Assembly: GCF_904846675.1 (NCBI RefSeq)
Contig: NZ_CAJHBT010000015.1
Location: forward strand, 1-64,000
Direction of reading: 5' to 3'
Length of the DNA: 64,000 bases
DNA from: Psychrobacter urativorans
Lineage (GTDB): Bacteria > Pseudomonadota > Gammaproteobacteria > Pseudomonadales > Moraxellaceae
Positions 1 to 10,386 of the stretch are shown here, piece by piece. Numbering within the stretch: position 1 is the first letter of the stretch; each line of letters starts with the position of its first letter. The notes under the pieces were generated by a model, which was not told the origin of the DNA, made no database searches, and was given only the letters and a program-made list of their open reading frames with translations. Made by a program: the position numbers and the translations under genes.

Positions 1-121
1 CTATATTATTTGAAGCAGCTCTGTTTCGATAGGGGCGTATTATACGCAGTTTGAAGTAGGGGTCAAGGAGTTTTGGAGCTTAAATAATTGATAGTCTTTT
101 AATCCCAGTTAAAGTTAGAGA

Positions 122-160
122 TAAAAAAAGAGCCACCATAAATAGGGTGGCTCTTTTTAG
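122..160. terminator. Intrinsic terminator, bidirectional, end of pssA
   Basis: The stem AGAGCCACC / GGTGGCTCT has a short loop and is flanked by an A-run on the left and a T-run on the right. It therefore reads as a Rho-independent terminator on both strands. It lies about 75 bp beyond the pssA stop codon and probably ends the rlmJ-pssA transcript. Bases 1-121 hold no gene that I can see. Confidence 0.8.
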
Positions 161-235
161 GATCGAAGACGGAAGCTATGCCACCTATAAGCTTTATATG
201 AGTTTGAGTCTGTATTTTATATGTAACCTCTATCT

Positions 236-1159
236 CTACACTTTACTTTTCAACGTAGTAACAATGCCTGATAAAGCGTAAATGATACCAATCGCTAAGA
301 TACCAACGGGTATATCATACAGTACTACGCTCATAACCAATACGCCCACAATTAAGGCGACGAAAGGAACTTTCTTTTTATCGAACTCTTTAAAGCTATA
401 GTACTTGACGTTACTGACCATTAATAAACCACAAATGACTACCCACGCGGCAAATAAGGTCGTAATTAGCGCATCATATTGACCTACCCACTGGTTATGA
501 TCGACAGCAACCATAACAGCAGACGTCACTAAGATAGCAGCAAGCGGACTTGCAAGACCAACAAAGTACTTTTTATCCACTGTACCAACCTGGACGTTAA
601 AACGGGCTAAACGAAAAGCACCGCAAGCGGTAAAGACAAAAGCACACCCAAGTCCGATGCGACCTAATGGTTCTAGCGCAAAGCTATAAATCAAAATAGC
701 TGGAGCAATACCAAAAGCCAGCATATCTGCTAATGAGTCATATTGCTCACCAAATGGGCTTTGCGCATTCAGCATTCGCGCAACCCTACCATCTGCACCA
801 TCAAGAATAGCCGATAAAAAAATTGCTAGTGAAGCTTTGTAGAATTCACCTTGAGTACTGGCTAAGATAGAGTAAAAGCCAGATAACAGCGACAAAGTAG
901 TAATCAGATTGGGTGCTAAATAAACACCACGGCTAACCACTCGTTTGCCTTCTGTGATTTCCGCTTCAATCACCTCAAAGGTTAGACCATCATAGCTATC
1001 ATTATCTGCTAAGCGAATATCAAAGTCATGCTCATTCGCAAAGGGCGGCTGGGTAGCAGCACTGTCTTGTAATAGAGGTTCTTTTGATAATCCGTCGTTC
1101 AGATGACTAGCCTCTGTACGATTGTTATTTAAGCTATTAGGTGATTGCTCAGTCTTCAT
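236..1159 (-). CDS. pssA: CDP-diacylglycerol--serine O-phosphatidyltransferase (phosphatidylserine synthase)
   Basis: Condenses CDP-diacylglycerol with L-serine to phosphatidylserine, the precursor of phosphatidylethanolamine, in the inner membrane. The CDP-alcohol phosphotransferase signature (DG-x2-AR-x8-G-x3-D-x3-D) is complete near residues 120-147, and several hydrophobic helices follow it. The longest frame begins with a TTG at 1180 inside the end of rlmJ. I chose the ATG at 1159, which has AAGGA seven bases upstream, giving 307 aa. The first ~70 residues are hydrophilic and poorly ordered, an extension over compact family members. It follows rlmJ by 10 bp and is probably co-transcribed with it. 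Confidence 0.9.
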   Translation of the reverse strand: MKTEQSPNSLNNNRTEASHLNDGLSKEPLLQDSAATQPPFANEHDFDIRLADNDSYDGLTFEVIEAEITEGKRVVSRGVYLAPNLITTLSLLSGFYSILASTQGEFYKASLAIFLSAILDGADGRVARMLNAQSPFGEQYDSLADMLAFGIAPAILIYSFALEPLGRIGLGCAFVFTACGAFRLARFNVQVGTVDKKYFVGLASPLAAILVTSAVMVAVDHNQWVGQYDALITTLFAAWVVICGLLMVSNVKYYSFKEFDKKKVPFVALIVGVLVMSVVLYDIPVGILAIGIIYALSGIVTTLKSKV

Positions 1160-1169
1160 AACAGTGTCC

Positions 1170-2045
1170 TTATTCGCCAACTAACCAGCGCACATTGGTG
1201 GCGCTATCAGGAGATAAGTCTGGCGCATCCGCAACTTTTAGTATCGGTTGTAAGAAGTGTAAGATTTCACGCGCGTGGTTATCAAACTGCCAAGGCGGAT
1301 TAATGATCAACATACCGGTACCGTTAAGACCGACAGCAATATCATTAGGATAAATATTGAGCTCACAAACCAGTTGGCGTCTCATCTCAGTACGTTTCAG
1401 TTTTTTATAGAAAAGCTCGACGGCATCAATGTTCTTAATCGGGAACCATAATGCATAAGTACCCTGTGGCCACTTATTATAAGAATGCACCAATAAATCA
1501 ATCAAACGCGTAAAGTCTTTGTGTTCCTGCTCATAAGGCGGATCAAGTAAAATTAAACCACGTTTCTCTTTTGGAGGAATGACCGCAGCAATACCTTCAA
1601 AGGCATTACGATGATGAATACCGATTGGTAATTTATGCAATTGATAATTTAGCGCATCATACTCACTGGCTTTGGCTTCAAATGCTTCACCGCGAACGCT
1701 AGCTTCAGGATGCTTTTCAACATGATGGGCAATCCACCACGGTGAACCAGGATAGACTTTATTGTCGTAAGTGAAGCGGGCTTGCTTGATACCTTCCACA
1801 TATTCTTTGATGGCAGCGGGTGCTTTTTCGGTATCGGCCTTCATGATGGCTTGGACGCCACCTTTAGATTCACCGGTTTTGCGCGCCTCTTCACTACTAA
1901 GTGAATACAGTCCACGACCGCCATAAGCGTCAAGCACATAGAAAGGCTTTTCCTTCTGGCCTAATTGATTGAGCAATTGTACCAATAAAATGTGTTTGAC
2001 CACATCAGCAAAGTTACCGGCATGATAGGCGTGTTTATAATTCAT
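1170..2045 (-). CDS. rlmJ: 23S rRNA (adenine(2030)-N6)-methyltransferase RlmJ
   Basis: S-adenosylmethionine-dependent methyltransferase that modifies A2030 of 23S rRNA. The N-terminus MNYKHAYHAGNFADVVKH is the family hallmark. The catalytic DPPY motif, typical of N6-adenine methylation, is at residues ~168-171 within LLDPPYE. Length (291 aa) is close to the ~280 aa of E. coli RlmJ. The stop codon lies just upstream of the pssA start, so the two genes form a short operon. There is no sign of damage. Confidence 0.93.
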   Translation of the reverse strand: MNYKHAYHAGNFADVVKHILLVQLLNQLGQKEKPFYVLDAYGGRGLYSLSSEEARKTGESKGGVQAIMKADTEKAPAAIKEYVEGIKQARFTYDNKVYPGSPWWIAHHVEKHPEASVRGEAFEAKASEYDALNYQLHKLPIGIHHRNAFEGIAAVIPPKEKRGLILLDPPYEQEHKDFTRLIDLLVHSYNKWPQGTYALWFPIKNIDAVELFYKKLKRTEMRRQLVCELNIYPNDIAVGLNGTGMLIINPPWQFDNHAREILHFLQPILKVADAPDLSPDSATNVRWLVGE

Positions 2046-2167
2046 AAGTTCAAAAGTTTAAATAAGAAAAATTGCATCTATGGTAGCATAGGATTAGTAA
2101 AAGATAACGATGGTTTTGGTAAAAAGGCATGATTGATAACTGATAGACAAAGGTAACTATCAATAAG

Positions 2168-2974
2168 ATGCATATAAGCCCTGCAACAAAGTCAATAAGG
2201 TATGAAATGACAGAGATTATTAGCAATCTTGACGTAGCAGACTTAAGCCTAACAGAATTAGACGCTGACAGTCTGATAGGTGAGCATAACCCGCCACTAC
2301 TAACTTCTCATATTAATGAAGCAGTTGGAAGTACGCTTAATCAACACGAGCTGCAAACTTCTGATTTCGACGTTAATTGGGAAGACAGGCTTACTGATGC
2401 ACTGCTTGATGACTTGACTAATAATGGCTGGATTATTATTGACGATGTCTTTAATAAAAAAGCGCTATTAGCATTGCAGACAGAGAGCGGCTTTATTGAT
2501 TATCGAGATGCAGCGCTCACTGCTGGTATTCATGTTAGTGACATTCGCGGCGATAAAATACGCTGGATTACCCAGAATTTTTTTGCAGGCTTTTATTATC
2601 TTCAAAGTATTAATGCGCTGGCTACCGTGTTTAATCGCAGCTTATTCGCCGGCGTTCGTCACAGTGAGGCGCATTATGCTTGGTATCCAGTCGGCTTTGG
2701 CTATCAATGGCATAGCGACAATCCTGCTGGCCGCAATGAGCGTATCATCTCAGCAGTTTTTTATCTTAATGATGAATGGGCGACAGAAGATGGAGGCGCG
2801 TTAGAAGTGATTGATAATGATGGCCAACATCATAACGTCATGCCGGCTGCCAATCGCTTAATAGTATTTGATAGCAATCTGCAACATCAAGTGCAGATTG
2901 CCAATCGACGACGTTACTCTATTGCGACTTGGATGCGCCGTGATGGCTTAGTGCCTTTCGTTGAAGATACTTAA
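2168..2974 (+). CDS. 2OG-Fe(II) oxygenase family protein (prolyl 4-hydroxylase-like)
   Basis: A 268-aa protein whose C-terminal half is a double-stranded beta-helix dioxygenase domain. The iron ligands are visible as H182-x-D184 and H240, with R248/R249 placed to bind 2-oxoglutarate and a GGALEVI strand between them. These support Fe(II)/2-oxoglutarate-dependent hydroxylation, but the substrate cannot be read from sequence. The first ~70 residues are variable and acidic. The start at 2168 has only a weak SD-like AAGGT, and the ATG at residue 14 is an alternative. It is transcribed away from rlmJ. Confidence 0.75.
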   Translation: MHISPATKSIRYEMTEIISNLDVADLSLTELDADSLIGEHNPPLLTSHINEAVGSTLNQHELQTSDFDVNWEDRLTDALLDDLTNNGWIIIDDVFNKKALLALQTESGFIDYRDAALTAGIHVSDIRGDKIRWITQNFFAGFYYLQSINALATVFNRSLFAGVRHSEAHYAWYPVGFGYQWHSDNPAGRNERIISAVFYLNDEWATEDGGALEVIDNDGQHHNVMPAANRLIVFDSNLQHQVQIANRRRYSIATWMRRDGLVPFVEDT

Positions 2975-3072
2975 TACTAAAAACACCTAATATTGAAAAT
3001 AATTCAAATAATAAACCATTAGCATAACCACTCCTTATCCTTAATCATTTCTAACTTTAAAAAAGGTTCCCA

Positions 3073-4317
3073 ATGTCAAATCATGACGCAACAGTAAAAA
3101 CGGCTAATAATAACGAAAGTATAAAAAACTCTGAGACAGATACTCATCAGCAAGCGACTTTGGAATTGAGCATAGCGCTGATGGAACGTCCTTCGGTAAC
3201 GCCTGACGATACTGATTGCCAAGATATCTTGTCAGCGCGACTCGAGCAAGCAGGCTTTGACTGCGAGTTTATGTACTTCGGTGACAAAGCCCAAAGCGGT
3301 GAACATGCTGAAGTCAAAAATTTATGGGCGCGGGGTGGAACGACTGAACCCGTTATTTGCTTTGCCGGTCATACCGACGTGGTACCTACCGGCGATGAAA
3401 ATAATTGGACCTATCCGCCATTTACCCCAACGCTTGCTGATGGTTATCTGTGGGGGCGCGGTGCTGCTGATATGAAAACTGGTATTGCCGCCTTTACCGT
3501 TGCTGCCGAACGCTTTGTGCGTAATCACCCACAACATAAAGGCTCTATTGCATTCTTAATTACCTCCGATGAAGAAGGGCCGTCAATTAATGGCACGGTT
3601 AAAGTCATCGAAACGTTAGAAGCACGTAATGAAAAGATTACTTACTGCTTGGTTGGTGAGCCATCGAGTACCGATACCTTAGGCGATATCATCAAGAATG
3701 GCCGTCGCGGCTCATTGGGTGCCGTCTTAACCGTAACTGGCACACAAGGTCATGTTGCCTATCCGCATTTAGCATCCAACCCTATTCATGCCGCCCTACC
3801 AGCGTTGACAGATCTGACTGGAGCATCTTGGGACGCTGGTAACGACTATTTCCCTGCTACCTCTCTACAAATATCAAATCTTAATGCCGGTACTGGTGCA
3901 ACCAACGTCATTCCTGAAACCCTAGAAGTAGTATTCAATTTTCGTTTTTCGACTGAAACCACGGCAGATGAGCTAAAGGCTAAAACCCATGCCCTATTTG
4001 ATAAGCATTTCAAAGACAGTAAAGCTAGCTATGAGATTAATTGGAAGCTCTCCGGTGAGCCTTTTTTAACCCCAGAAGGTAAATTAGTTTCGGCATGCCA
4101 GCGAGCGATTAAGTCAGTGACTGGAACTGATACTACCTTATCAACTTCTGGTGGTACATCAGACGGACGTTTTATTGCCCCAACGGGTGCGCAAGTCGTT
4201 GAGCTGGGCGTACGTAACGCCACTATTCACCAAGTTGATGAAAAAGTAGAAGTTGATGATTTAGGACAATTAGCACAGATATATGAGGGGATTCTAGAGA
4301 ACTTACTGCTTGATTAG
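3073..4317 (+). CDS. dapE: Succinyl-diaminopimelate desuccinylase
   Basis: Zinc-dependent hydrolase of the lysine/meso-diaminopimelate pathway, splitting N-succinyl-LL-diaminopimelate into succinate and LL-diaminopimelate. M20 peptidase features are intact: H100-x-D102 in [12 protein letters not shown]133 in GRGAADMK, and the E167-E168 pair in SDEEGP, followed by a lid/dimerisation domain. At 414 aa it is longer than the usual ~375-380 because of a ~27-residue hydrophilic N-terminal extension. An AAAGG-type SD ends a few bases before the ATG, supporting the start. It ends in a clear terminator. Confidence 0.94.
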   Translation: MSNHDATVKTANNNESIKNSETDTHQQATLELSIALMERPSVTPDDTDCQDILSARLEQAGFDCEFMYFGDKAQSGEHAEVKNLWARGGTTEPVICFAGHTDVVPTGDENNWTYPPFTPTLADGYLWGRGAADMKTGIAAFTVAAERFVRNHPQHKGSIAFLITSDEEGPSINGTVKVIETLEARNEKITYCLVGEPSSTDTLGDIIKNGRRGSLGAVLTVTGTQGHVAYPHLASNPIHAALPALTDLTGASWDAGNDYFPATSLQISNLNAGTGATNVIPETLEVVFNFRFSTETTADELKAKTHALFDKHFKDSKASYEINWKLSGEPFLTPEGKLVSACQRAIKSVTGTDTTLSTSGGTSDGRFIAPTGAQVVELGVRNATIHQVDEKVEVDDLGQLAQIYEGILENLLLD

Positions 4318-4338
4318 AAAATATTAATTTAGGATGTG

Positions 4339-4374
4339 AAAAAGCGCCACCTGACTCAGGTTTAGCGCTTTTTT
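4339..4374. terminator. Intrinsic terminator between dapE and the convergent unknown gene
   Basis: Outer arms AAAAAGCGC / GCGCTTTTTT enclose an inner CCTGA/TCAGG stem. The A-run and T-run on opposite sides make it usable from both strands. It separates dapE (+) from the convergent gene at 4404. Confidence 0.85.
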
Positions 4375-4403
4375 ATTATGAATAAATACAGTTAAAACTA
4401 CTC

Positions 4404-5066
4404 TCAATCTTTAATATACTTAATAATCATTTCACCTAGGGTCGTCATGCTAGTTGTGTCCCCGTTCCTTTGAATTAGACCTAAACGTAGCAATGTATCT
4501 GTATAACTATCTTGTAAAGCAGCTTTCTCTAGTTGTTCATTTTCTAATTGTTCATTTAACCCAGTAAAAGCCTTAGATATCGGATGCAGAATTTCTGGAT
4601 ATTGTTGAGCCAAATCATAATGCGGTCCTTGCCCCAGTATTGGTTCAAGAGAATAATATATCAACCAAATGACTTCAGGATCAGTTAGCTCTCTAAATAT
4701 ATTAAGAATTTTCTTTGACTCTTCATATTTTAGAGTTTCTTCGCCTAAAGATTTTCCAAGAATAGAAGCTAGTCTTTCTTTACGTTCACGACTTATCGAG
4801 CGAGAAGCTTGCAGCATCCCTTCTTCTAATAAATCTATACCTTCCTCACTAGCCAAATTTACTTTAAAGTACTCGAGTTTATCATCGATTTGAGATACTT
4901 TTAAATCAAGTGCTTGCAGAAAAACTACTATACGTTCAAACCTCAAGTTTGGCACAACGTTATCAAGCAGTTCTGAAACTAAAGCTCCTATATATGGAAG
5001 TGTACCTGCTACTGCTTTAGCAACACTAACCAACCTATCATTAGAGTTTGGTTTTGATGGATTCAT
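4404..5066 (-). CDS. Conserved hypothetical protein, low GC, possible accessory gene
   Basis: I cannot assign a function. The 220-aa product has a hydrophobic/amphipathic segment near residues 10-35 (AKAVAGTLPYIGALVSELL), a predicted helical middle with an alternating basic/acidic pattern (LLEEGMLQASRSISRERKERL), and a C-terminal TLGEMIIKYI resembling the end of a winged-helix domain. The pattern recalls an uncharacterised family often seen in accessory regions, but that is recollection and not a search result. The longest frame starts at a GTG at 5111 with no SD. The ATG at 5066 has a weak GGA upstream and is preferred. Base composition is visibly more AT-rich than dapE, which suggests acquisition. 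Confidence 0.6.
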   Translation of the reverse strand: MNPSKPNSNDRLVSVAKAVAGTLPYIGALVSELLDNVVPNLRFERIVVFLQALDLKVSQIDDKLEYFKVNLASEEGIDLLEEGMLQASRSISRERKERLASILGKSLGEETLKYEESKKILNIFRELTDPEVIWLIYYSLEPILGQGPHYDLAQQYPEILHPISKAFTGLNEQLENEQLEKAALQDSYTDTLLRLGLIQRNGDTTSMTTLGEMIIKYIKD

Positions 5067-5209
5067 TATTAATCCAAAATAATAGCTGAAACTTAATATT
5101 GTCAAAGTCACTTTATTTAACTAGTCCACCTCATTAACTCTATTCTTTTAAATAGACTATAAAATGCTTTCGTTTAGTTTTTAAGTGTCAGTTTCATGTC
5201 TTAATAGCT

Positions 5210-5710
5210 CTACTCAATACCAATATAAAGATCAACTTGACCGTATTCTAGATTACCATCGATATAACGCTCAAAATCGACATCGTAAACTCGGGTGTGC
5301 TCACAGCTTGGATCATTGAAATATTCCCAAACCTTCTCCCAAGCATTCATCACCGTATTAGGCATGTTACCTTGTTCAGAGAATACCAAATACTTTCCTG
5401 TAGGAATGGTCACTGTCACCATATTACTAACATTAGGAATAGCGTCATTACCTAACTGAGCTTGCTGGCTGCTAGTCTTCCAACTGGCTACTACATCAAA
5501 AGCGCCAATATCATCATCGCTCTCATAGTTATGATAAATACCATAAATATCCTCACCTTCTTCAAGATGACTCACATGACCTTGATAGAAATTTTGCCAT
5601 AATCTACCTAACTTGGCAGTTTCATGGCTGGTTTCAGCGATATTGGTCGTACAAATGCCAATGCCTTTACAAGCTAGCGCTTCGGTTAGCTCTTTAATTT
5701 GTGAAGTCAT
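5210..5710 (-). CDS. GyrI-like / effector-binding domain protein (standalone AraC-type ligand-binding domain)
   Basis: A 166-aa single-domain protein of the GyrI-like (SOUL/GyrI, bacterial effector-binding) type. The YGIYHNYESDDDIGAFDVVASW segment, the VTIPTGKYLVFSEQGN strand and the terminal VDLYIGIE are characteristic. Such domains bind small cationic or hydrophobic ligands, and some relatives protect gyrase. There is no DNA-binding domain, so it is not a full regulator. The ATG at 5710 is followed immediately by the conserved N-terminus. Neighbours (unknown gene, iscX) give no clear functional link. Confidence 0.7.
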   Translation of the reverse strand: MTSQIKELTEALACKGIGICTTNIAETSHETAKLGRLWQNFYQGHVSHLEEGEDIYGIYHNYESDDDIGAFDVVASWKTSSQQAQLGNDAIPNVSNMVTVTIPTGKYLVFSEQGNMPNTVMNAWEKVWEYFNDPSCEHTRVYDVDFERYIDGNLEYGQVDLYIGIE

Positions 5711-5765
5711 GATGCTGCCTGTCCTGTTTTTTATCTAAGGTCATGGTTAAAGTAGAAGAATTGAA

Positions 5766-5975
5766 CTAGTCGGCCTCATCAATCCAATTCATTTGAATCG
5801 ACTCTAAGATGCCCTCGTTCGATTTGTTTGGGTCATCATCAAAGCCTTCAAGCTCTGTGACCCAGCGATGCAAATCGGTAAAACGAACGTATTGTGGATC
5901 GGTCTCAGGGAATTTCTCATAAAGCTCAATAGCAACATCTAAGCTATCTGTCCATTTTAATGGTTGCGGGGTCAT
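5766..5975 (-). CDS. iscX: Fe-S cluster assembly protein IscX
   Basis: A 69-aa acidic protein matching IscX/YfhJ in length and in the diagnostic segments LKWTDSLDVAIELYE, VRFTDLHRWV and the C-terminal ILESIQMNWIDEAD. In E. coli it binds IscS and iron and tunes Fe-S cluster assembly. There it is the last gene of the isc cluster, but here no other isc genes are in sight. The start is preceded by AAGGAG (AATTTTAAGGAGCAATT then ATG), a strong SD. Confidence 0.88.
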   Translation of the reverse strand: MTPQPLKWTDSLDVAIELYEKFPETDPQYVRFTDLHRWVTELEGFDDDPNKSNEGILESIQMNWIDEAD

Positions 5976-6077
5976 AATTGCTCCTTAAAATTAAATATGA
6001 ATATGATCAAGTCAATACGCTGTATCGTAGCAAACTTATCCTGATGATGTATAGCCAAGTATAAAAGTTTACAAGTG

Positions 6078-6614
6078 TTATTGATTTGGCGCAGATTTTA
6101 TAGCTGTTTGGTGTGTATTCCATGAAGTGATGACATCGGTTAGCTTGGTATCATTCATATCCAGACAGCTTGGCGCACATTTACCTTGTTTATCCATCAA
6201 TACGAACTTAGTCATGCCAACCGCCATTAGCTGGCTTTTTACCAAAAAACGATGCTCAAAGTAAACGTACTTTTGATCCCAACCAACAAGGGTGCTATTC
6301 ACAGCCATTTTATCTAAAAACTTAATTTCTTTAAGGTAAACTATTTCCTGCATGGCAATAATCCATTGCAAGGGCTCCAATCCTTTTTGATGACAACACG
6401 TCAGCAACCAGCGCGTGACATTAAGTTCAATGAAGGATAAATAGCGATAATTGGGCAAATGATTACGAAAGCCCATATCATGAGGCAATACGCGGTAGCT
6501 GCGCACAATAGGCGATGTTAGCATCTCTATACTGAGCTGCTTGTAAACCGACTGCAGTTTAAGTTGCTGCGTAAGCAAGCTGGTCATGATAAAAAACCGC
6601 AGTAACATATTCAT
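6078..6614 (-). CDS. Acyl-CoA thioesterase-like (4HBT/hotdog-fold) protein
   Basis: The 178-aa product has the hotdog thioesterase pattern: SYRVLPHDMGFRNHLPNYRYLSFIELNVTRWLL near residues 38-70 resembles the H/D-x-MGH-...-NxRYLxxxExxR signature of 4HBT_2/THEM6-like enzymes. Beta strands then follow (IVYLKEIKFLD, YVYFEHRFLV, AVGMTKFVLMD). Likely activity is hydrolysis of an acyl thioester; the substrate is unknown. The longest frame opens with TTG at 6638. I prefer the ATG at 6614, which has an AAGAGAG SD. It stands alone on the minus strand. Confidence 0.65.
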   Translation of the reverse strand: MNMLLRFFIMTSLLTQQLKLQSVYKQLSIEMLTSPIVRSYRVLPHDMGFRNHLPNYRYLSFIELNVTRWLLTCCHQKGLEPLQWIIAMQEIVYLKEIKFLDKMAVNSTLVGWDQKYVYFEHRFLVKSQLMAVGMTKFVLMDKQGKCAPSCLDMNDTKLTDVITSWNTHQTAIKSAPNQ

Positions 6615-6887
6615 GGCAACTCTCTTATTAGATGGCAACTGTTAAAAGTAATGATGGATAACAGGTTTTAAAAAAGACAAAGGTAAATTGACTTAACGAA
6701 AAAAGCCACCTCAGTAGCTTTTAGTATGTCTGAATAGCTCTAAAGAGAAATACTCTTATAGATATTTTAGCATCATTATTTATTCTCAACAGTTAACAAC
6801 CTAGACGCCAGCGGTTAGTTTACGGTACGCTGAATGAGATTTCATAATACCGAAAAAATTTGCTGTATTAATAATAAGGAATAAACG

Positions 6888-7688
6888 ATGTATTTTGTAC
6901 TTTCCCCCGCCAAAGCCTTAAATGAGAATGATGCTGTGCCTTTAAACCTTGGTAATCACTATAGCCAGCCAGCATTCATTGACAACTCAACTCAGCTAAT
7001 GAAGAGCCTCAAAAGTAAAGATCCGCTAGATTTACAAGAATTAATGAGCATCTCAGCCGAGCTTGCTACTTTAAATGCTGCGCGCAATCAAGAGTGGCAG
7101 CTGCCATTTACCATTGATAATGCCAAACCTGCCAGCTATCTATTCGATGGTGATGTCTATACTGGACTCGATAGTTATAGCATGGATAAAGAGGCTATAC
7201 TTTATTTAAATGAACATCTGGGGATTTTATCAGGATTGTATGGGGTGCTAAAACCATTAGATTTGATGCAACCGTACAGGCTAGAGATGGGCACTAAACT
7301 TAAAAATGAGCGCGGCGATAATTTATATGATTTTTGGGGCGAACAAATTACCGACTTATTGAATGAACGTATCAAAACAGCACCGTCAGATAGTAACGAT
7401 AACATTTTGATTAATCTGGCATCAAATGAATACTTTAAAGCAGTCAAAAAAAAAGCGCTGGATGCAGAAATTATCACGCCACGCTTTGAAGATGAGAAGA
7501 ATGGAAAGTACAAAGTGATTAGCTTTTATGCCAAAAAAGCACGTGGCCTAATGGTGAAATACGCGGCTGATAATAAGCTTACTAACGCTGAGCAGCTTAA
7601 GAAATTTAATCTAGCAGGGTACTATTATTGCAAAGACGCGTCTGATGATAAGATGTGGACGTTTAGACGAGATGTAGCTGACCAATAA
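6888..7688 (+). CDS. yaaA: Peroxide stress protein YaaA
   Basis: UPF0246/DUF328 family, 266 aa. The N-terminal MYFVLSPAKALNE and the internal YLFDGDVYTGLD, GLYGVLKPLDLMQPYRLEMGTK and NLASNEYFKAV segments are family signatures. E. coli YaaA limits intracellular iron during hydrogen peroxide stress and has a DNA-binding fold; the biochemical activity is not settled. The start is preceded by AATAAGGAATAAACG, giving an AAGGA SD at good spacing. It is monocistronic, with a strong terminator downstream. Confidence 0.92.
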   Translation: MYFVLSPAKALNENDAVPLNLGNHYSQPAFIDNSTQLMKSLKSKDPLDLQELMSISAELATLNAARNQEWQLPFTIDNAKPASYLFDGDVYTGLDSYSMDKEAILYLNEHLGILSGLYGVLKPLDLMQPYRLEMGTKLKNERGDNLYDFWGEQITDLLNERIKTAPSDSNDNILINLASNEYFKAVKKKALDAEIITPRFEDEKNGKYKVISFYAKKARGLMVKYAADNKLTNAEQLKKFNLAGYYYCKDASDDKMWTFRRDVADQ

Positions 7689-7718
7689 TAAAATCTTTAA
7701 GTCTATTAGATGAATACA

Positions 7719-7753
7719 AAAAAAGCCCCAACTCAATTAAGTCGGGGCTTTTT
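7719..7753. terminator. Intrinsic terminator, bidirectional, between yaaA and groL
   Basis: AAAAAAGCCCC and GGGGCTTTTT arms with an imperfect loop stem. The poly-A/poly-T flanks allow termination of yaaA from the left and of groL from the right. Confidence 0.88.
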
Positions 7754-7824
7754 CTTAGCTGTTATCAAAAACAGATATCATTAATGACTTTCAGCTAACG
7801 GGAACACTTAAGGGTTAGTACAGT

Positions 7825-9474
<1,650 letters not shown>

Positions 9475-9581
9475 TTACTCCAGTAATATATTTGAATGAG
9501 TTGATAATATTGTTAAGAATACGCTTGAATAAGTTATCTGTTGTTATAAGGGCGCGACTTTAGTTTTAAACCCTTAATACC

Positions 9582-9630
9582 TCTCTATAAGAATTTTTAT
9601 CCTTAAATGATGAGGATGTTTTTATAGAGA
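9582..9630 (-). repeat. Nested inverted repeat in the groES-groEL intergenic region
   Basis: Outer 9-bp arms TCTCTATAA / TTATAGAGA enclose an inner ATCCT / AGGAT pair with an 8-9 base loop. There is no T-run beyond it on the minus strand, so it is not a classic terminator. It may be an mRNA processing or stability element between the two cistrons. Pairing was read by eye. Confidence 0.55.
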
Positions 9631-9646
9631 ACAGTCTCATTATTCC

Positions 9647-9937
9647 TTAGCCTTCTAAAACGCCCAACACATCAGATTCTTTCATAATTAGTAGCTCTTC
9701 GCCGTCAACTTTAACAGTTTGACCAGCATATTGACCGAACAACACTTTATCACCAGTTTTGACATCTAAGGCGCGCGTGTCGCCATTGTCACGAATCTGG
9801 CCGTTACCAGTCGCTAAGACTTCACCTTGCGAAGGTTTCTCTTGAGCGGAACCAGGCAACAAAATACCACCAGCAGTTTTTTTCTCTTCTTCTATGCGGC
9901 GGACGACAATACGGTCATGTAAAGGACGAATGTTCAT
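9647..9937 (-). CDS. groS: 10 kDa chaperonin GroES
   Basis: Co-chaperonin that caps GroEL. The 96-aa product starts [18 protein letters not shown], carries the mobile loop [21 protein letters not shown] that contacts GroEL, and ends with the [14 protein letters not shown] strand. Length and motifs are standard. It is first gene of the groES-groEL operon. A near-consensus sigma-32 promoter is 134-162 bp upstream of its start. Confidence 0.98.
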   Translation of the reverse strand: MNIRPLHDRIVVRRIEEEKKTAGGILLPGSAQEKPSQGEVLATGNGQIRDNGDTRALDVKTGDKVLFGQYAGQTVKVDGEELLIMKESDVLGVLEG

Positions 9938-10070
9938 CGATATGACTCCAAAAATTATTAGTTAGTTTGAGGGTTTTTAAAATTTAAGAAACTCAATTCC
10001 AATATCTTCAAGAAAGTGCACTATCTTAAAAAACAATTACCTTAAAGATAATCATTGAGCTTGTCCCCAA

Positions 10071-10099
10071 CAGTGGGGCCAAGGTGAAATAGCTTCAAG
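10071..10099 (-). promoter_or_regulatory. Sigma-32 (RpoH) heat-shock promoter of groES-groEL
   Basis: On the minus strand the -35 element CTTGAA (10094-10099) is separated by 15 bases from the -10 element CCCCACTG (10071-10078). The E. coli sigma-32 consensus is CTTGAAA - N11-15 - CCCCATNT, so this is an almost complete match at a known heat-shock operon. Transcription should begin near 10063, leaving a leader of about 125 nt. I looked for a CIRCE operator here and did not see one. Confidence 0.85.
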
Positions 10100-10386
10100 C
10101 CCAAAGCCGGAAAAATTACAATAATACTGCATAGAAAGTGCTAATAATCAGCTGTTATTAATAATGCGTAACAACACGGTAGCGGGTGGCAACACTGACA
10201 ACAAAACCCAAACGGCTTCTGCTGTTATCATCCTTGAAAAGGTAACAAGATATAACCATTATAGACAATTGACCACTACAGCAACTTAATGAACAATGAA
10301 CCAGCGATAACAACAGCCTAAATAATATTATGCAAAAAACGCTAGTATATTAAAAACGTAACAGGTACATCAATTAAGGAATATCC

